Counted from the stretch's first letter, positions 30,656 to 39,488 are shown. The stretch is DNA of 64,000 nucleotides from Lysinibacillus sp. PLM2 (GCA_023168345.1 AP025689.1:1052001-1116000), one strand, 5' to 3'. Notes: generated from the letters alone by a model not told the origin. Translations and numbers: made by a program.

Positions 30656-31570
30656 ATGGACAAAAGATTTAGAATAACATTTTACGCAAATCGAGATGGC
30701 GAGCTTCTTCGTGAAGCTATTGAAGCAGAGGGAATATCAAAACGAGCCTTAACATCCATTAAATTTAATGGAGGAAACATCTTAGTAAATGGTGATGAGA
30801 AAACAGTTCGGTACTCATTAAATAAAGGCGATGAAATTACGATTTTCTTTCCTTTAGAGGAAGTAAGTGATGGTCTTGTAATTGAACATGGAAAATTAAA
30901 CATCGTTTATGAAGATGAAGCACTTCTCATTATTGAAAAACCACCATTTATGAATACAATTCCTTCAAGAGAGCATCCAACGGGAAGTATAGCAAATTAT
31001 GTATGTGGTTACTTTAAAGAAAGAGGTATCCACTCAACGGTTCATATTGTGACGAGACTTGATCGAGATACTTCAGGTTTACTTTGTATCGCAAAACATA
31101 GCCATATCCATCATTTAATGGGCATTCAGCAGCAAAATAAACAAATAAATAAGCAATATGAAGCCATTGTTCATGGACATGTTGAATTAGATGAACAATC
31201 TATTATTGCTCCCATCGGAAGAAAGCCACCCAGTATCATTGAACGAGAAGTACGAGATGATGGACAATACTCACATACTGATGTGAAAGTAATCACAAGA
31301 GGCTACTTCAATAGTGAACCAATTTCCCATGTAAGGCTGCAGCTTCATACTGGAAGAACCCATCAAATTCGAGTACATATGGCGCATATTGGCCATCCAC
31401 TTGTTGGAGATGACCTTTATGGAGGAAGTAGAGAACTATACAACAGACAAGCACTTCACTGTGTACATTTAGAAATGATTCATCCATTAACAAAAGAAAA
31501 AATATTTTTTTCTAGTGAAATACTTGAAACAATGAAAAATTTAATAAATAATGAGATGTTCGAACAATAA
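30656..31570 (+). CDS. RluD-family pseudouridine synthase, YjbO type
   Basis: A 304-residue RNA modification enzyme. The catalytic Asp136 lies in VTRLDRDTSGLLCIAK. An N-terminal S4-like portion (residues about 15-70) precedes the core, and HTGRTHQIRVHMAHIGHPLVGDDLYGG is the typical C-terminal motif. It starts 8 bp after nadK with an AGGAG site and is followed by a terminator. The target uridine is unknown. Confidence 0.9.
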   Translation: MDKRFRITFYANRDGELLREAIEAEGISKRALTSIKFNGGNILVNGDEKTVRYSLNKGDEITIFFPLEEVSDGLVIEHGKLNIVYEDEALLIIEKPPFMNTIPSREHPTGSIANYVCGYFKERGIHSTVHIVTRLDRDTSGLLCIAKHSHIHHLMGIQQQNKQINKQYEAIVHGHVELDEQSIIAPIGRKPPSIIEREVRDDGQYSHTDVKVITRGYFNSEPISHVRLQLHTGRTHQIRVHMAHIGHPLVGDDLYGGSRELYNRQALHCVHLEMIHPLTKEKIFFSSEILETMKNLINNEMFEQ

Positions 31571-31590
31571 ATATTCGAACATCTTTTTTA
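31554..31590 (+). terminator. Terminator after the yjbM-nadK-yjbO operon
   Basis: GATGTTCGAA pairs with TTCGAACATC, followed by TTTTTTAATT. It overlaps the stop region of the pseudouridine synthase gene. Confidence 0.85.
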
Positions 31591-31609
31591 ATTCGAAATA
31601 AACGGTTAA

Positions 31610-31641
31610 CATTAATATCTTCGTCATGTAAGATATTAATG
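31610..31641 (+). promoter_or_regulatory. Perfect 11-bp inverted repeat in the mgtE leader
   Basis: CATTAATATCT at 31610-31620 is exactly complementary to AGATATTAATG at 31631-31641. The 10-base loop is TCGTCATGTA. It lies 28 bases before the mgtE start. No T tract follows, so it is an operator or leader hairpin rather than a terminator. It is far too small to be an M-box. Confidence 0.55.
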
Positions 31642-31669
31642 AATTAAAATTCGAAAGGAGGGGACAAGT

Positions 31670-33043
31670 ATGATAGAAAATAGAAACGACAACGAAGTAC
31701 AATATGATGAGGAACTTCTCCGTCAATTACTTTTGGATGGGAACATTGAAGAATTCCGTGAACACTACCTAGCACTTCATCCATATGATCAAGCCCAGTT
31801 TTACGAGAAGGTGGGCCCTGACATACGTAAAATTATTTTTCTATTCTTGTCTCCTCAGGAGTTAGCCTTAATCTTTGAGGCTCTTGAAATAGATAATAGT
31901 GAATATGAAGAATATTTAAAAGAGATGGAAACATCTTATGCTGCAGAAATGCTTTCAGTTATGGATACTGATGATGCAGTAGACGTATTAAATGAACTTG
32001 ATGAAGAGCATAGAGATAGTTTCTTAGAAATGATGGATAGTGAAACTGTTGAGGAATTCCATGAGTTATTAGCGTACGAGGAATATACTGCAGGGGCGAT
32101 TATGACTACCGAGTATGTATCCATCTTGCAAAACTCAACGGTTCGATCCGCAATGAACGTATTAAGAAATGAAGCACCAAATGCTGAAACAATTTATTAT
32201 GTATTCGTTGTGGATGATCAGCATCGACTTACTGGTGTCATTTCATTGAGAGATTTAATTGTTTCTAGTGAAGATACTTTAATTAAAGATATTATGAGTG
32301 ACCGGGTTGTCTATGCAAATGTAACAGCTGATCAAGAAGATGTTGCGCAAATATTCAAAGATTACGATTTCTTAGCCGTTCCGGTAGTAGATGAAAACAA
32401 CGAGCTTGTTGGGATTATCACTGTTGATGATATTATTGACGTTATTGATGAAGAAGCATCTGATGACTACTCAAAACTTGCCGGGATTTCAGATGTTGAT
32501 GATGTTAATGTCAGTCCTTTTAAAGCAGCAAGCAAACGTTTACCGTGGCTTATCATTTTATTATTTTTAGGAATGATAACCGCTACCTTAATGGGGCAAT
32601 TTGAGGCAACTTTGGATAAGGTTGCAATACTCGCGTTATTTATCCCATTAATTTCAGGAACATCTGGTAATAGTGGGACGCAAGCACTGGCTGTTGCTGT
32701 ACGTGGTATTGCAACTGGTGAAATAGATGGCAAAAACAAATTAAAACTTCTGTTCCGTGAAATTAGTACAGGATTGATTACTGGTATTATTTGTGCCCTA
32801 GTGGTGATAGGGATTATCTTTTTCTGGAAGCATTCACTAATCATCGGTTTATTAGTAGGAGCAGCCATCTGTTGTTCGATTGTTGTTGCAACGATTGCAG
32901 GTTCATTTATTCCATTATTAATTCATAAAATGGGTATCGACCCTGCCGTTGCATCAGGTCCGTTTATTACAACATTAAATGATATTACAAGTATATTAAT
33001 CTATTTAGGGTTAGCTTCAATGCTCATTGGTCAATTAGGATGA
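31670..33043 (+). CDS. mgtE: Magnesium transporter MgtE
   Basis: A 457-residue Mg2+ channel. An acidic N-domain (about residues 10-135) is followed by two CBS domains (about 136-260) that sense cytoplasmic Mg2+. A connecting helix leads to five membrane helices from about residue 285. The pore-lining region reads FIPLISGTSGNSGTQALAVAVRG near residue 325. GGAGGGG precedes the ATG. Length is normal for the family. Confidence 0.95.
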   Translation: MIENRNDNEVQYDEELLRQLLLDGNIEEFREHYLALHPYDQAQFYEKVGPDIRKIIFLFLSPQELALIFEALEIDNSEYEEYLKEMETSYAAEMLSVMDTDDAVDVLNELDEEHRDSFLEMMDSETVEEFHELLAYEEYTAGAIMTTEYVSILQNSTVRSAMNVLRNEAPNAETIYYVFVVDDQHRLTGVISLRDLIVSSEDTLIKDIMSDRVVYANVTADQEDVAQIFKDYDFLAVPVVDENNELVGIITVDDIIDVIDEEASDDYSKLAGISDVDDVNVSPFKAASKRLPWLIILLFLGMITATLMGQFEATLDKVAILALFIPLISGTSGNSGTQALAVAVRGIATGEIDGKNKLKLLFREISTGLITGIICALVVIGIIFFWKHSLIIGLLVGAAICCSIVVATIAGSFIPLLIHKMGIDPAVASGPFITTLNDITSILIYLGLASMLIGQLG

Positions 33044-33072
33044 GGCTTTTCCCTAAAAATTAGGTAAAAGTC

Positions 33073-33100
33073 ACGAAAAATAAGATTTTGCATATTTATA
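33073..33100 (+). promoter_or_regulatory. Candidate sigma-K promoter before the cotO-like gene
   Basis: AC at 33073-33074, a 16-bp spacer and CATATTTAT at 33091 approximate the sigma-K pattern AC-N16-CATANNNTA, with a mismatch in the last two bases. Confidence 0.4.
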
Positions 33101-33121
33101 TGAAAAAAAGGATGTGCAAAA

Positions 33122-33460
33122 TTGGAAGTTCGAGAACCATTACTTTTTATTCAAAGTCCTCCATTTTACTATGTTGAAGTAAAGGAGAATGCAGTTGAAG
33201 CGGATACGTTGTTAGATGAAAGTACTTCTGTTTACGAAATATCAAGAACTGAAAAAATACAAAATGAAGTAATCGTTAGGCAATTAAATTATTTTTCACA
33301 ACCAAATCATCGTCATCGAAGTTTAGTATTTCACCTTGATGATGGGGACAGAATTATCGGTAAGCTTGAAGAAGTAGACGGTATTAGCGTGAAGATAAAA
33401 ACGACTACAAATAATCTTATTTTAATTAATGGCAATGAAATTAAGGCAATTACAATATAA
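33122..33460 (+). CDS. CotO-like spore coat protein
   Basis: A 112-residue protein beginning EPLLFIQSPPF, which resembles the N-terminus of the spore coat morphogenetic protein CotO. The C-terminal half is a compact beta-rich segment (SLVFHLDDGDRIIGKLEE). It is shorter than B. subtilis CotO. The convergent neighbour is a CotZ/CotY protein, as in other Bacillales coat clusters. TTG start with AAAGGATG. The family call rests on the short N-terminal motif and context. Confidence 0.55.
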   Translation: MEVREPLLFIQSPPFYYVEVKENAVEADTLLDESTSVYEISRTEKIQNEVIVRQLNYFSQPNHRHRSLVFHLDDGDRIIGKLEEVDGISVKIKTTTNNLILINGNEIKAITI

Positions 33461-33487
33461 AATAAAATTTCATGAATGATAAATAAA

Positions 33488-33528
33488 AATCGGTAAATTC
33501 TAAACACTGAATTTACCGATTTTTTTTG
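33488..33528 (+). terminator. Terminator after the cotO-like gene
   Basis: AAATCGGTAAATTC pairs with GAATTTACCGATTT, followed by a T tract. Confidence 0.85.
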
Positions 33529-33530
33529 TG

Positions 33531-33562
33531 AAAAAATAGCGTAACCCAATAGTGAGTTACGC
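33531..33562 (-). terminator. Terminator for the CotZ/CotY gene
   Basis: On the minus strand GCGTAAC pairs with GTTACGC, followed by TATTTTTTC. Confidence 0.75.
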
Positions 33563-33573
33563 TACGCTAAATA

Positions 33574-34098
33574 TTAGTCACAAATGTTTAGGTCAACGTC
33601 TGCAATACATTGAATTGCTGTGAAATTATTTAAATCAACTGTTAAGCAAGTTTCTGTTTTCTTATATTTTCTAATGTGATTGAAAACATCGTTATTTAGA
33701 TTATCAGTTGTTAGATCTACTACATCGTTTATTTCATCGCCATCATCAGCTACTGGCATAATGCATCGTAAAGTAGCACAGCAATCACCAAACATATCTT
33801 CTACACGGAAGAATGGTGTAAATTCGAAGTCTCCTTCATGTTTGTCGAAGTATACTGCTTTGAATGGTTTACCTAGTCTATCTAATAACATAAATACGCG
33901 TGTGTCTGCATTTCGAGCACGATTTGGAAGACCACCTAGTGGCTCAAGGAAGCAACTTGTTCCACAGGAATCACAGTCATTACGAACCGCCTCATTTTGA
34001 ATTTTTAAGATTGTTTTTACTACTTCACACACGCAGCCCATATTACGACTAACACCACCTAAAGAACTGCTTTCTAGGTTATCTTTACCACAACCCAT
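33574..34098 (-). CDS. cotZ: CotZ/CotY spore crust protein
   Basis: A 174-residue cysteine-rich protein of the outer spore coat or crust. Paired cysteines recur through the chain: MGCGKDN at the start, GCVCEVV, CDSCGTSCF near residue 45, DCCATLRC near 105 and a terminal NICD. These support disulfide-linked lattices in CotY/CotZ. It cannot be assigned to CotY or CotZ with certainty. CATATTGTA on the minus strand (34132-34140) matches a sigma-K -10 box CATANNNTA about 35 bp before the start. Confidence 0.88.
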   Translation of the reverse strand: MGCGKDNLESSSLGGVSRNMGCVCEVVKTILKIQNEAVRNDCDSCGTSCFLEPLGGLPNRARNADTRVFMLLDRLGKPFKAVYFDKHEGDFEFTPFFRVEDMFGDCCATLRCIMPVADDGDEINDVVDLTTDNLNNDVFNHIRKYKKTETCLTVDLNNFTAIQCIADVDLNICD

Positions 34099-34201
34099 TT
34101 AAATTCACCTCTCTTCATATTTGCTTCAATCTACAATATGTTGAGATAACGCCTAAAACTGGGCTATAGTTTATAGGCTTTAAATTTTGGCCTAATTTTT
34201 T

Positions 34202-34230
34202 TGAATAGTTTCATTTGAAAGAGCAAATAA
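34202..34230 (+). promoter_or_regulatory. Candidate forespore (sigma-G type) promoter of the spoVA operon
   Basis: TGAATA at 34202-34207, 16 bp and CAAATAA at 34224-34230 resemble the sigma-G pattern of TGNATA and CATACTA. The match is partial. Confidence 0.4.
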
Positions 34231-34253
34231 TGATTGAAAAAGGGGGTTGAATT

Positions 34254-34658
34254 TTGAAAAAAATGGTATTTTTCTTCTTCGTCCCTTTTATCCTTGTAGG
34301 ATGCTCAAGCAATGAGAAAACAATTGAAGTAGTAGATGTGCTTGATGATGCCGAAAAGAGAGAAGAAGTACGAGAAGCAATGAATAATAATAACGATATT
34401 TATAGTGGAACGGCCATCCTAGTTGATGATCAATTACTCGTTGCGGTTCAATCTAAACCTTGGCTTGATTTTCGAAAAGAAAAAATAGAACAAGATTTAC
34501 AAACCCAATTAGAAGAACAATACCCAGATATGAATGTTTTAGTTTCTGCTGATTTTAAATTGTATTGGGAAGCGAATAAATTGGTGAATGAGGAAGACAA
34601 GCAAAAGGTTAGTGAACGTGTTGAGAAACTGAAAAATTTAGTTAAGGAGGAAACATAA
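34254..34658 (+). CDS. YhcN/YlaJ-type sporulation lipoprotein
   Basis: A 134-residue lipoprotein with the lipobox LVGC ending at Cys17. The chain then has an acidic segment and a small alpha/beta domain (IYSGTAILVDDQLLVAVQSKP) like the YhcN/YlaJ family found in spore inner membranes. It is joined to spoVAC by a TAATG overlap, an arrangement seen in other spoVAC-D-E operons. AAGGGGG precedes the start. Confidence 0.75.
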   Translation: MKKMVFFFFVPFILVGCSSNEKTIEVVDVLDDAEKREEVREAMNNNNDIYSGTAILVDDQLLVAVQSKPWLDFRKEKIEQDLQTQLEEQYPDMNVLVSADFKLYWEANKLVNEEDKQKVSERVEKLKNLVKEET

Positions 34659-35113
34659 TGGAACAAGAAAAGTATCAGAATCTTGAGCAACAAATAACGC
34701 CTCCTACACCTTATTTAAAAAACTCAATTAAAGCATTTCTTATTGGCGGTTTAATTTGTACTATTGGGCATGCCATCACTTATTTTTATATTATCTTTTT
34801 TGATTTTACAGAAAAAACAGTTGGAAATCCAACAGTTGCAACGATGGTGTTTATTTCAATGCTTTTAACTGGTTTTGGACTTTATCGTAAATTAGGACAA
34901 TTTGCTGGTGCCGGAAGTGCAGTTCCTGTTACTGGATTTGGTAATGCAGTCATATCAGCAGCAATTGAACATCGTACTGAAGGTTTGGTGCTTGGGGTAG
35001 GTGGCAACATCTTTAAATTAGCTGGTTCCGTGATTGTTTTTGGTGTTGCATCTGCTTTTTTTGTTGCCCTCGTTAAGCTAATACTTGTATCGATAGGTGT
35101 TGTTCAATGGTAA
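34658..35113 (+). CDS. spoVAC: Stage V sporulation protein AC
   Basis: A 151-residue inner-membrane protein of the dipicolinic-acid channel of spores. Helices lie at about residues 25-48, 62-78 and 125-148. The motif GAGSAVPVTGFGNAVISAAIEH is characteristic. It acts with SpoVAD and SpoVAE in loading Ca-DPA and releasing it at germination. The first codons overlap the lipoprotein stop, and its end overlaps spoVAD by 7 bp. Confidence 0.93.
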   Translation: MEQEKYQNLEQQITPPTPYLKNSIKAFLIGGLICTIGHAITYFYIIFFDFTEKTVGNPTVATMVFISMLLTGFGLYRKLGQFAGAGSAVPVTGFGNAVISAAIEHRTEGLVLGVGGNIFKLAGSVIVFGVASAFFVALVKLILVSIGVVQW

Positions 35114-36105
35114 TACTATTTCAAACAAAGCCATCAATATTAGCCTGTGGAGCGGTAGCGGGACCAGTTGAAAAGAAAAGTGTATTTTATTCCTATTTTG
35201 ATTCGGTAGTAGATGATGAAAGATGGAATGAAAAAACAAATGAGCAGGGCCACGCCAAAATGATTGTCGAGGCTTGTGATATCGTAATGAAAAAAGCAAA
35301 TATTAATAATAAGTTGGATATAGATTTCTTCTTAAGTGGTGATTTAGTTAATCAAATGACACCGAGTAATTTTGCAGCCCGTGAGTTGGCAACAGCATTT
35401 ATTGGATTGTTTTCGGCCTGTGCTACGAGTGTATCTTCTGTCATTATTGCAAGTTTATTAACAGAATTAGGTGCATCTAAATACGCGATAGCAGGTGCGG
35501 CGAGTCAGCATAATGCGATTGAAAGACAGTTCCGTTACCCAATTGATTATGGTGGACAAAAACCTGCAACAGCTCAATGGACGGTAACGGCAGCTGGTTA
35601 TGCGCTTATTGGGAATCATAAACAAGACAATCCTTCCATTGTCGCTGCAACAGTTGGAAAGGTAGTGGACAATGGTGATACAAATCCCTTCCACATGGGT
35701 GGAGCAATGGCGCCAGCAGCATTTGATACAATTAAAAATCATTTAGAGAAACGAAACCAACAATTTTCGGATTATGATTTGATCATGACGGGTGACCTTG
35801 GAAAAATTGGATTAAATATTTTAAAAGCTATGTTTGCGGAAACGGGCGTAAAACAAGAAGATTTACAACTTTTACGAGATGCTGGTGCTGAATATTATGG
35901 TGAAGATGAAGCATTTTTAGCAGGAGCAAGTGGTGCGGGATGTTCTGCATCCGTTTACTATAGTTACATTTTTCAGCAATTAAAAGATGGACGATATAAA
36001 CGAGTTTTGCTTTGTGCGACCGGATCTCTTCTCTCACCACTATCTTTCCAGCAAGGCGAATCAATTCCATGTACTGCACACGCAATTGAAATAACGATGG
36101 AGTGA
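35107..36105 (+). CDS. spoVAD: Stage V sporulation protein AD
   Basis: A 332-residue thiolase-fold protein that binds dipicolinic acid on the spore membrane. GPVEKKSVFYSYFDSVVDD, LFSACATSVSSV and the glycine-rich GASGAGCSASVYYS match the family. Length is normal. It is translationally coupled to spoVAC and followed 16 bp later by spoVAE. Confidence 0.93.
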   Translation: MVILFQTKPSILACGAVAGPVEKKSVFYSYFDSVVDDERWNEKTNEQGHAKMIVEACDIVMKKANINNKLDIDFFLSGDLVNQMTPSNFAARELATAFIGLFSACATSVSSVIIASLLTELGASKYAIAGAASQHNAIERQFRYPIDYGGQKPATAQWTVTAAGYALIGNHKQDNPSIVAATVGKVVDNGDTNPFHMGGAMAPAAFDTIKNHLEKRNQQFSDYDLIMTGDLGKIGLNILKAMFAETGVKQEDLQLLRDAGAEYYGEDEAFLAGASGAGCSASVYYSYIFQQLKDGRYKRVLLCATGSLLSPLSFQQGESIPCTAHAIEITME

Positions 36106-36121
36106 GAGTGAGGCGAAAGAA

Positions 36122-36490
36122 ATGATATTTTTTGATTTTTTCTTTGCATTTCTTATTGGTGGTATCATTTGTTTGATTGGACAGTTAATTATGGATGTTG
36201 GAAAAATGACACCGGGACATACTCTATCAATTTTAGTTGTGGCAGGGGCAATTGTTTCAGGACTCGGCTTGTACCAACCGATTATTGACTTAGCAGGTGC
36301 AGGGGCTACAATTCCAATCACATCTTTTGGTCATTCTTTAGCCCAAGGTGCGATTGCAGAAGCAGAAAAGCATGGTTGGGTTGGCGTTTTAACGGGAATG
36401 TTTGAAGTAACAAGTTCAGGAATAAGTGCAGCCATTGTATTTGGTTTTATTGCTGCCCTAATTTTTAAACCAAAAGGTAAAGCAAACTAG
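36122..36490 (+). CDS. spoVAE: Stage V sporulation protein AE (AEb type)
   Basis: A 122-residue membrane protein of the dipicolinic-acid channel. The central motif GAGATIPITSFGHSLAQGAI parallels that of SpoVAC. Several hydrophobic helices cover most of the chain. It is last of the lipoprotein-AC-AD-AE operon. The ribosome site (GAGG) is modest. Confidence 0.9.
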   Translation: MIFFDFFFAFLIGGIICLIGQLIMDVGKMTPGHTLSILVVAGAIVSGLGLYQPIIDLAGAGATIPITSFGHSLAQGAIAEAEKHGWVGVLTGMFEVTSSGISAAIVFGFIAALIFKPKGKAN

Positions 36491-36554
36491 ACGAATACCC
36501 CTCCTTTTAATTAGTACACCGCATAGGATACTAAGTGAAAGGAGGGGATTTTTT

Positions 36555-36701
36555 ATGTGGAACAATTATTGTGGTTGCAATCAAGTAAGTCCTGCATATG
36601 ATATGGGTAGTTATGATGGAGGCAAAAATAACAGCTCTACTTTTGTTTTAATCGTTGTTTTATTCATTTTATTAATCATTGTTGGTAGTTATTGCTGGTA
36701 G
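36555..36701 (+). CDS. YjcZ-family sporulation peptide
   Basis: A 48-residue peptide with a Cys/Asn/Tyr-rich head (MWNNYCGCNQ), a short glycine-rich linker and one C-terminal helix STFVLIVVLFILLIIVG. This is the layout of the YjcZ/SscA-type small spore proteins. AAAGGAGGGG precedes the ATG. CATAGGATA at 36522-36530 fits a sigma-K -10 box, without a clear -35. spoVIF follows 25 bp later. Confidence 0.85.
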   Translation: MWNNYCGCNQVSPAYDMGSYDGGKNNSSTFVLIVVLFILLIIVGSYCW

Positions 36702-36726
36702 TGTTTGTATGTAAGGAGGGAAGAAA

Positions 36727-36975
36727 ATGCAAAACCCTTTTTTTAAGCAAATCGAAAAAAAAACTGGTGTTGAGATGGAAGAAATTATGGCACTAGCTAA
36801 TGCAATTCAATATGCTGATTTTACAAATGAAAAGCAAGTACGTAAAATTGTTCAACGTGTAAGTAAACTTGCAAAAAAACCAATTACAAGAGAATTGGAA
36901 GATAACATTGTAAAATCAATTATTAAAGATGGAAGTGCATTAGATTTTAGTAAAATTGAAAAAATGCTGAAGTAA
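36727..36975 (+). CDS. spoVIF: Stage VI sporulation protein F
   Basis: An 82-residue helical protein matching SpoVIF (YjcC). B. subtilis SpoVIF is needed for proper coat assembly and GerE-dependent late coat gene expression. Motifs: FFKQIEKKTGVEMEEIMALA at the start and DFSKIEKMLK at the end. AAGGAGGG precedes the ATG. Expressed in the mother cell, by analogy. Confidence 0.88.
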   Translation: MQNPFFKQIEKKTGVEMEEIMALANAIQYADFTNEKQVRKIVQRVSKLAKKPITRELEDNIVKSIIKDGSALDFSKIEKMLK

Positions 36976-37002
36976 TCTAATATGCAATGAGTGGTAAATT
37001 AA

Positions 37003-37034
37003 AAAAGTAGTTGCCAAAATGGTAACTACTTTTT
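37003..37034. terminator. Terminator between spoVIF and yjcF, bidirectional
   Basis: AAGTAGTTGCC pairs with GGTAACTACTT (one mismatch), with A and T tracts on both sides. Confidence 0.85.
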
Positions 37035-37036
37035 CC

Positions 37037-37465
37037 TTATATCATTTTTTCCATGGAGCGATGTGGGATACCAGCATCTAAAAATTCTGGTGAATTGATT
37101 ACATAGTTCAGTTTTTCGTAGAATGGTACTGCATGGGTTTGTGCATATAAGAGCAACTTTTGAAAGCCATGTGTAGCAGCATAATTTTCGATGGCTTTCA
37201 TCATAAGAACTCCTAATTTTTTTCCTCGATAGCTCGGCAAAACACAAACTCTTTCTACCTTACCAACTTTTGGCTGATATTCACGAAAACGAGCAGCTGC
37301 AACCACTTGCTCTCCATCATTGACGATAAAATGTATTGATTTTGCATCAAATTCATCTAACTCTAAATGTTCAGGTACCCCTTGTTCTACAACGAATACT
37401 TTATTTCTTACTTCGTATGCTGATTGAAGCTGCTGTTCAGTTTCGACTATTTTTACATCGTACAC
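37037..37465 (-). CDS. yjcF: GNAT acetyltransferase, YjcF
   Basis: A 142-residue N-acetyltransferase. The early segment AYEVRNKVFVVEQGVPEHLE and the acetyl-CoA loop VCVLPSYRGKKLGVLMM near residue 75 fit the YjcF/ElaA-like branch. Substrate unknown. It is 2 bp downstream of yjcG in the yjcH-yjcG-yjcF direction, as in B. subtilis. Confidence 0.88.
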   Translation of the reverse strand: MYDVKIVETEQQLQSAYEVRNKVFVVEQGVPEHLELDEFDAKSIHFIVNDGEQVVAAARFREYQPKVGKVERVCVLPSYRGKKLGVLMMKAIENYAATHGFQKLLLYAQTHAVPFYEKLNYVINSPEFLDAGIPHRSMEKMI

Positions 37466-37467
37466 TT

Positions 37468-37980
37468 CTAGTCTTCAACTCCACTTAGCTTATAAGTGTC
37501 ATATGTCGTCCATGAACCATCCTCTAATTGATATAACAAGTGAATGCGATCAATTGTATCTTTTTCATCTACACCAATCATACGCAATTGACCAAAAATA
37601 TCATCATGTTCTGATGCCGTTAAATCTTGAGCAATGGTAATATGCGGTACAAATACATGTTTAGGTTTACCAATATTGATGGATTCTTGAATCTCTTTAT
37701 GAAACTTTGCTAGTTGTTCTGTTGGTTCAATTTTGAAATAGATGACATTCGTTGTTGGAAAAAATGAACTAACGCGAGAGGCATGAATCTTTAAAGGTGC
37801 ATACTTTTGCGCAATTGAAGATAAAATATCTGAAATTCCTTTTACATCATCCGCCTCAAAAGCTTCTTTGAATGTTATATGTGGAGTCACTTTCGAATAA
37901 TGAGAATCGTAACGTTTACGATAAGTATTCGCTAAATCCTGTAATTTTTTTGATGGAAATGCAACAATACCAAATTTCAA
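37468..37980 (-). CDS. yjcG: 2H phosphoesterase family protein, YjcG
   Basis: A 170-residue member of the 2H superfamily (LigT-like). The two signature motifs are PHITFKE near residue 35 and PHITIAQ near 115. Such proteins hydrolyse or ligate 2',3'-cyclic phosphates, but YjcG's substrate is not established. The TTG at 37980 is preferred over the ATG two codons upstream because of spacing from GGGAGG and the usual MKF start of homologues. Confidence 0.88.
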   Translation of the reverse strand: MKFGIVAFPSKKLQDLANTYRKRYDSHYSKVTPHITFKEAFEADDVKGISDILSSIAQKYAPLKIHASRVSSFFPTTNVIYFKIEPTEQLAKFHKEIQESINIGKPKHVFVPHITIAQDLTASEHDDIFGQLRMIGVDEKDTIDRIHLLYQLEDGSWTTYDTYKLSGVED

Positions 37981-38062
37981 ATCCATTACCTCCCTGTGTA
38001 AATTATTAAGCTAACTTTTTTAATTATAACAGAATTAATAATATTCAGGCATTTATCAGGCT

Positions 38063-38785
38063 CTATTCACTAAAATTTTCTATTAACGCGCGGCGCAAAT
38101 CAGGTTTCCAGTGCTTCCACGTATGGTTTCCATCAAATTCATCATAAAATGTGGTAAACCCTTTTTCTTTAAGTAATGCATGTAGTTTACGGTTTGGAGT
38201 TAAAAAGTCTTTAACAGTTTTATCCGTAGTAACAACCTCATGCTCACCTTTTCCAATAATATGATAGATGGAAAGTAGTTCCTGGGAAGACGACTGGCTA
38301 ACAATGTTTAAAACATCCTCATCAACATAAGGTGACTGTAAAATGACTTTACTAAAAATATTAGGATATTTTAATGCTACAAGTAAAGAGACTGTGGCTG
38401 CCATCGAGTCTCCGATAACACCTCTAGTTGTACCAAGCTGGAATGTTGAATATTCTCGGTCTAGATACGGAACGAGTTCATGTGCAAGGAAGCGTAAATA
38501 GGCTTCATGCTGCTCTCCAGAAGGTATATATTTTTTTCTACGATCGTTTATGTTTTTATAGGGGACTCCGACAATAATTAAATTTTCTATTTCATAATCG
38601 TCTATTAATTCATCAGCTAATTTCGTAATTCCACCTAGCTGGAAATAATCTTTCCCATCCGATGCGATTAAAATGTTATATTTATAAAGTGGGGTATAAT
38701 TAGCAGGAACGTAGATTAATAGCTCTATTTCCTCTTGTAAAGCTTCGCTATAAAATAAAATATCCTTTACATTTCCTTTATCCAC
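38063..38785 (-). CDS. yjcH: Esterase D-like alpha/beta hydrolase, YjcH
   Basis: A 240-residue putative esterase. The nucleophile elbow is GVIGDSMAATVSLLV near residue 123, and the C-terminal FDGNHTWKHWKPDLR carries the likely catalytic His. No signal peptide. It is the first gene of the yjcHGF group. An AAGGAGG site precedes the ATG. Confidence 0.85.
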   Translation of the reverse strand: MDKGNVKDILFYSEALQEEIELLIYVPANYTPLYKYNILIASDGKDYFQLGGITKLADELIDDYEIENLIIVGVPYKNINDRRKKYIPSGEQHEAYLRFLAHELVPYLDREYSTFQLGTTRGVIGDSMAATVSLLVALKYPNIFSKVILQSPYVDEDVLNIVSQSSSQELLSIYHIIGKGEHEVVTTDKTVKDFLTPNRKLHALLKEKGFTTFYDEFDGNHTWKHWKPDLRRALIENFSE

Positions 38786-38900
38786 TGGATAAACCTCCTT
38801 ACATAAACTGCGTCATATTGAATAGTATCCTTTAATTTATGGAAAGGCAATTAGTCTGATTAGTACGTTTATTAAATTTATATAGAGAGAGGTTTTATTT

Positions 38901-39488
38901 ATGCATAATAAAAATGTTCGTGTTCATTCAAACGATGTTACAACTGCTGCAAAAGAAGCTTTAAATCGTCGTGGTGTAAAAATCGAAGATATTGCTGAAA
39001 TAGTTTATCAAATGCAAAAACCTTATAATCAAGGATTAAAAATTGAGCATTGCGTAGGTTCGGTTGAACGTGTGCTTCAAAAACGTGAAATTCAACATGC
39101 TGTTTTAGTTGGGATTGAGCTTGATGAACTGGCGGAAAAGAAAATGCTTTCCCAACCTTTACAAGCGATTGTTGAATCTGATGAAGGATTGTTTGGAGTA
39201 GATGAAACGATAGCTTTAGGTTCAGTATTAACATATGGAAGCATTGCTGTAACGACCTATGGACATTTAGATAAGAAAAAAATTGGAATTATTAAAAAAT
39301 TAGATACAAAAGCAGGGGAAGGTGTCCATACATTTTTAGATGATTTAGTTGCAAGTATTGCGGCTTGTGCAGCATCGAGAATTGCACATAAAGCACGTGA
39401 TTTAGAAGAGGAAGAGGCAACGTTCGATGACGTTCCTTCATTTGTCATGAGTACCTCTGCAGCTGAGTCAAGTAATAAAGCCAAATAA
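38901..39488 (+). CDS. Phosphatidylglycerophosphatase A-like protein, YutG type
   Basis: A 195-residue protein of the PgpA family in its soluble Bacillales form. RGVKIEDIAEIVYQMQKPY near residue 25 and TFLDDLVASIAACAASRIAH near 150 match YutG. The family dephosphorylates phosphatidylglycerol phosphate, but the role in Bacillales is less certain. The C-terminal acidic and serine-rich tail is not conserved. AGAGAGG precedes the ATG. Confidence 0.8.
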   Translation: MHNKNVRVHSNDVTTAAKEALNRRGVKIEDIAEIVYQMQKPYNQGLKIEHCVGSVERVLQKREIQHAVLVGIELDELAEKKMLSQPLQAIVESDEGLFGVDETIALGSVLTYGSIAVTTYGHLDKKKIGIIKKLDTKAGEGVHTFLDDLVASIAACAASRIAHKARDLEEEEATFDDVPSFVMSTSAAESSNKAK

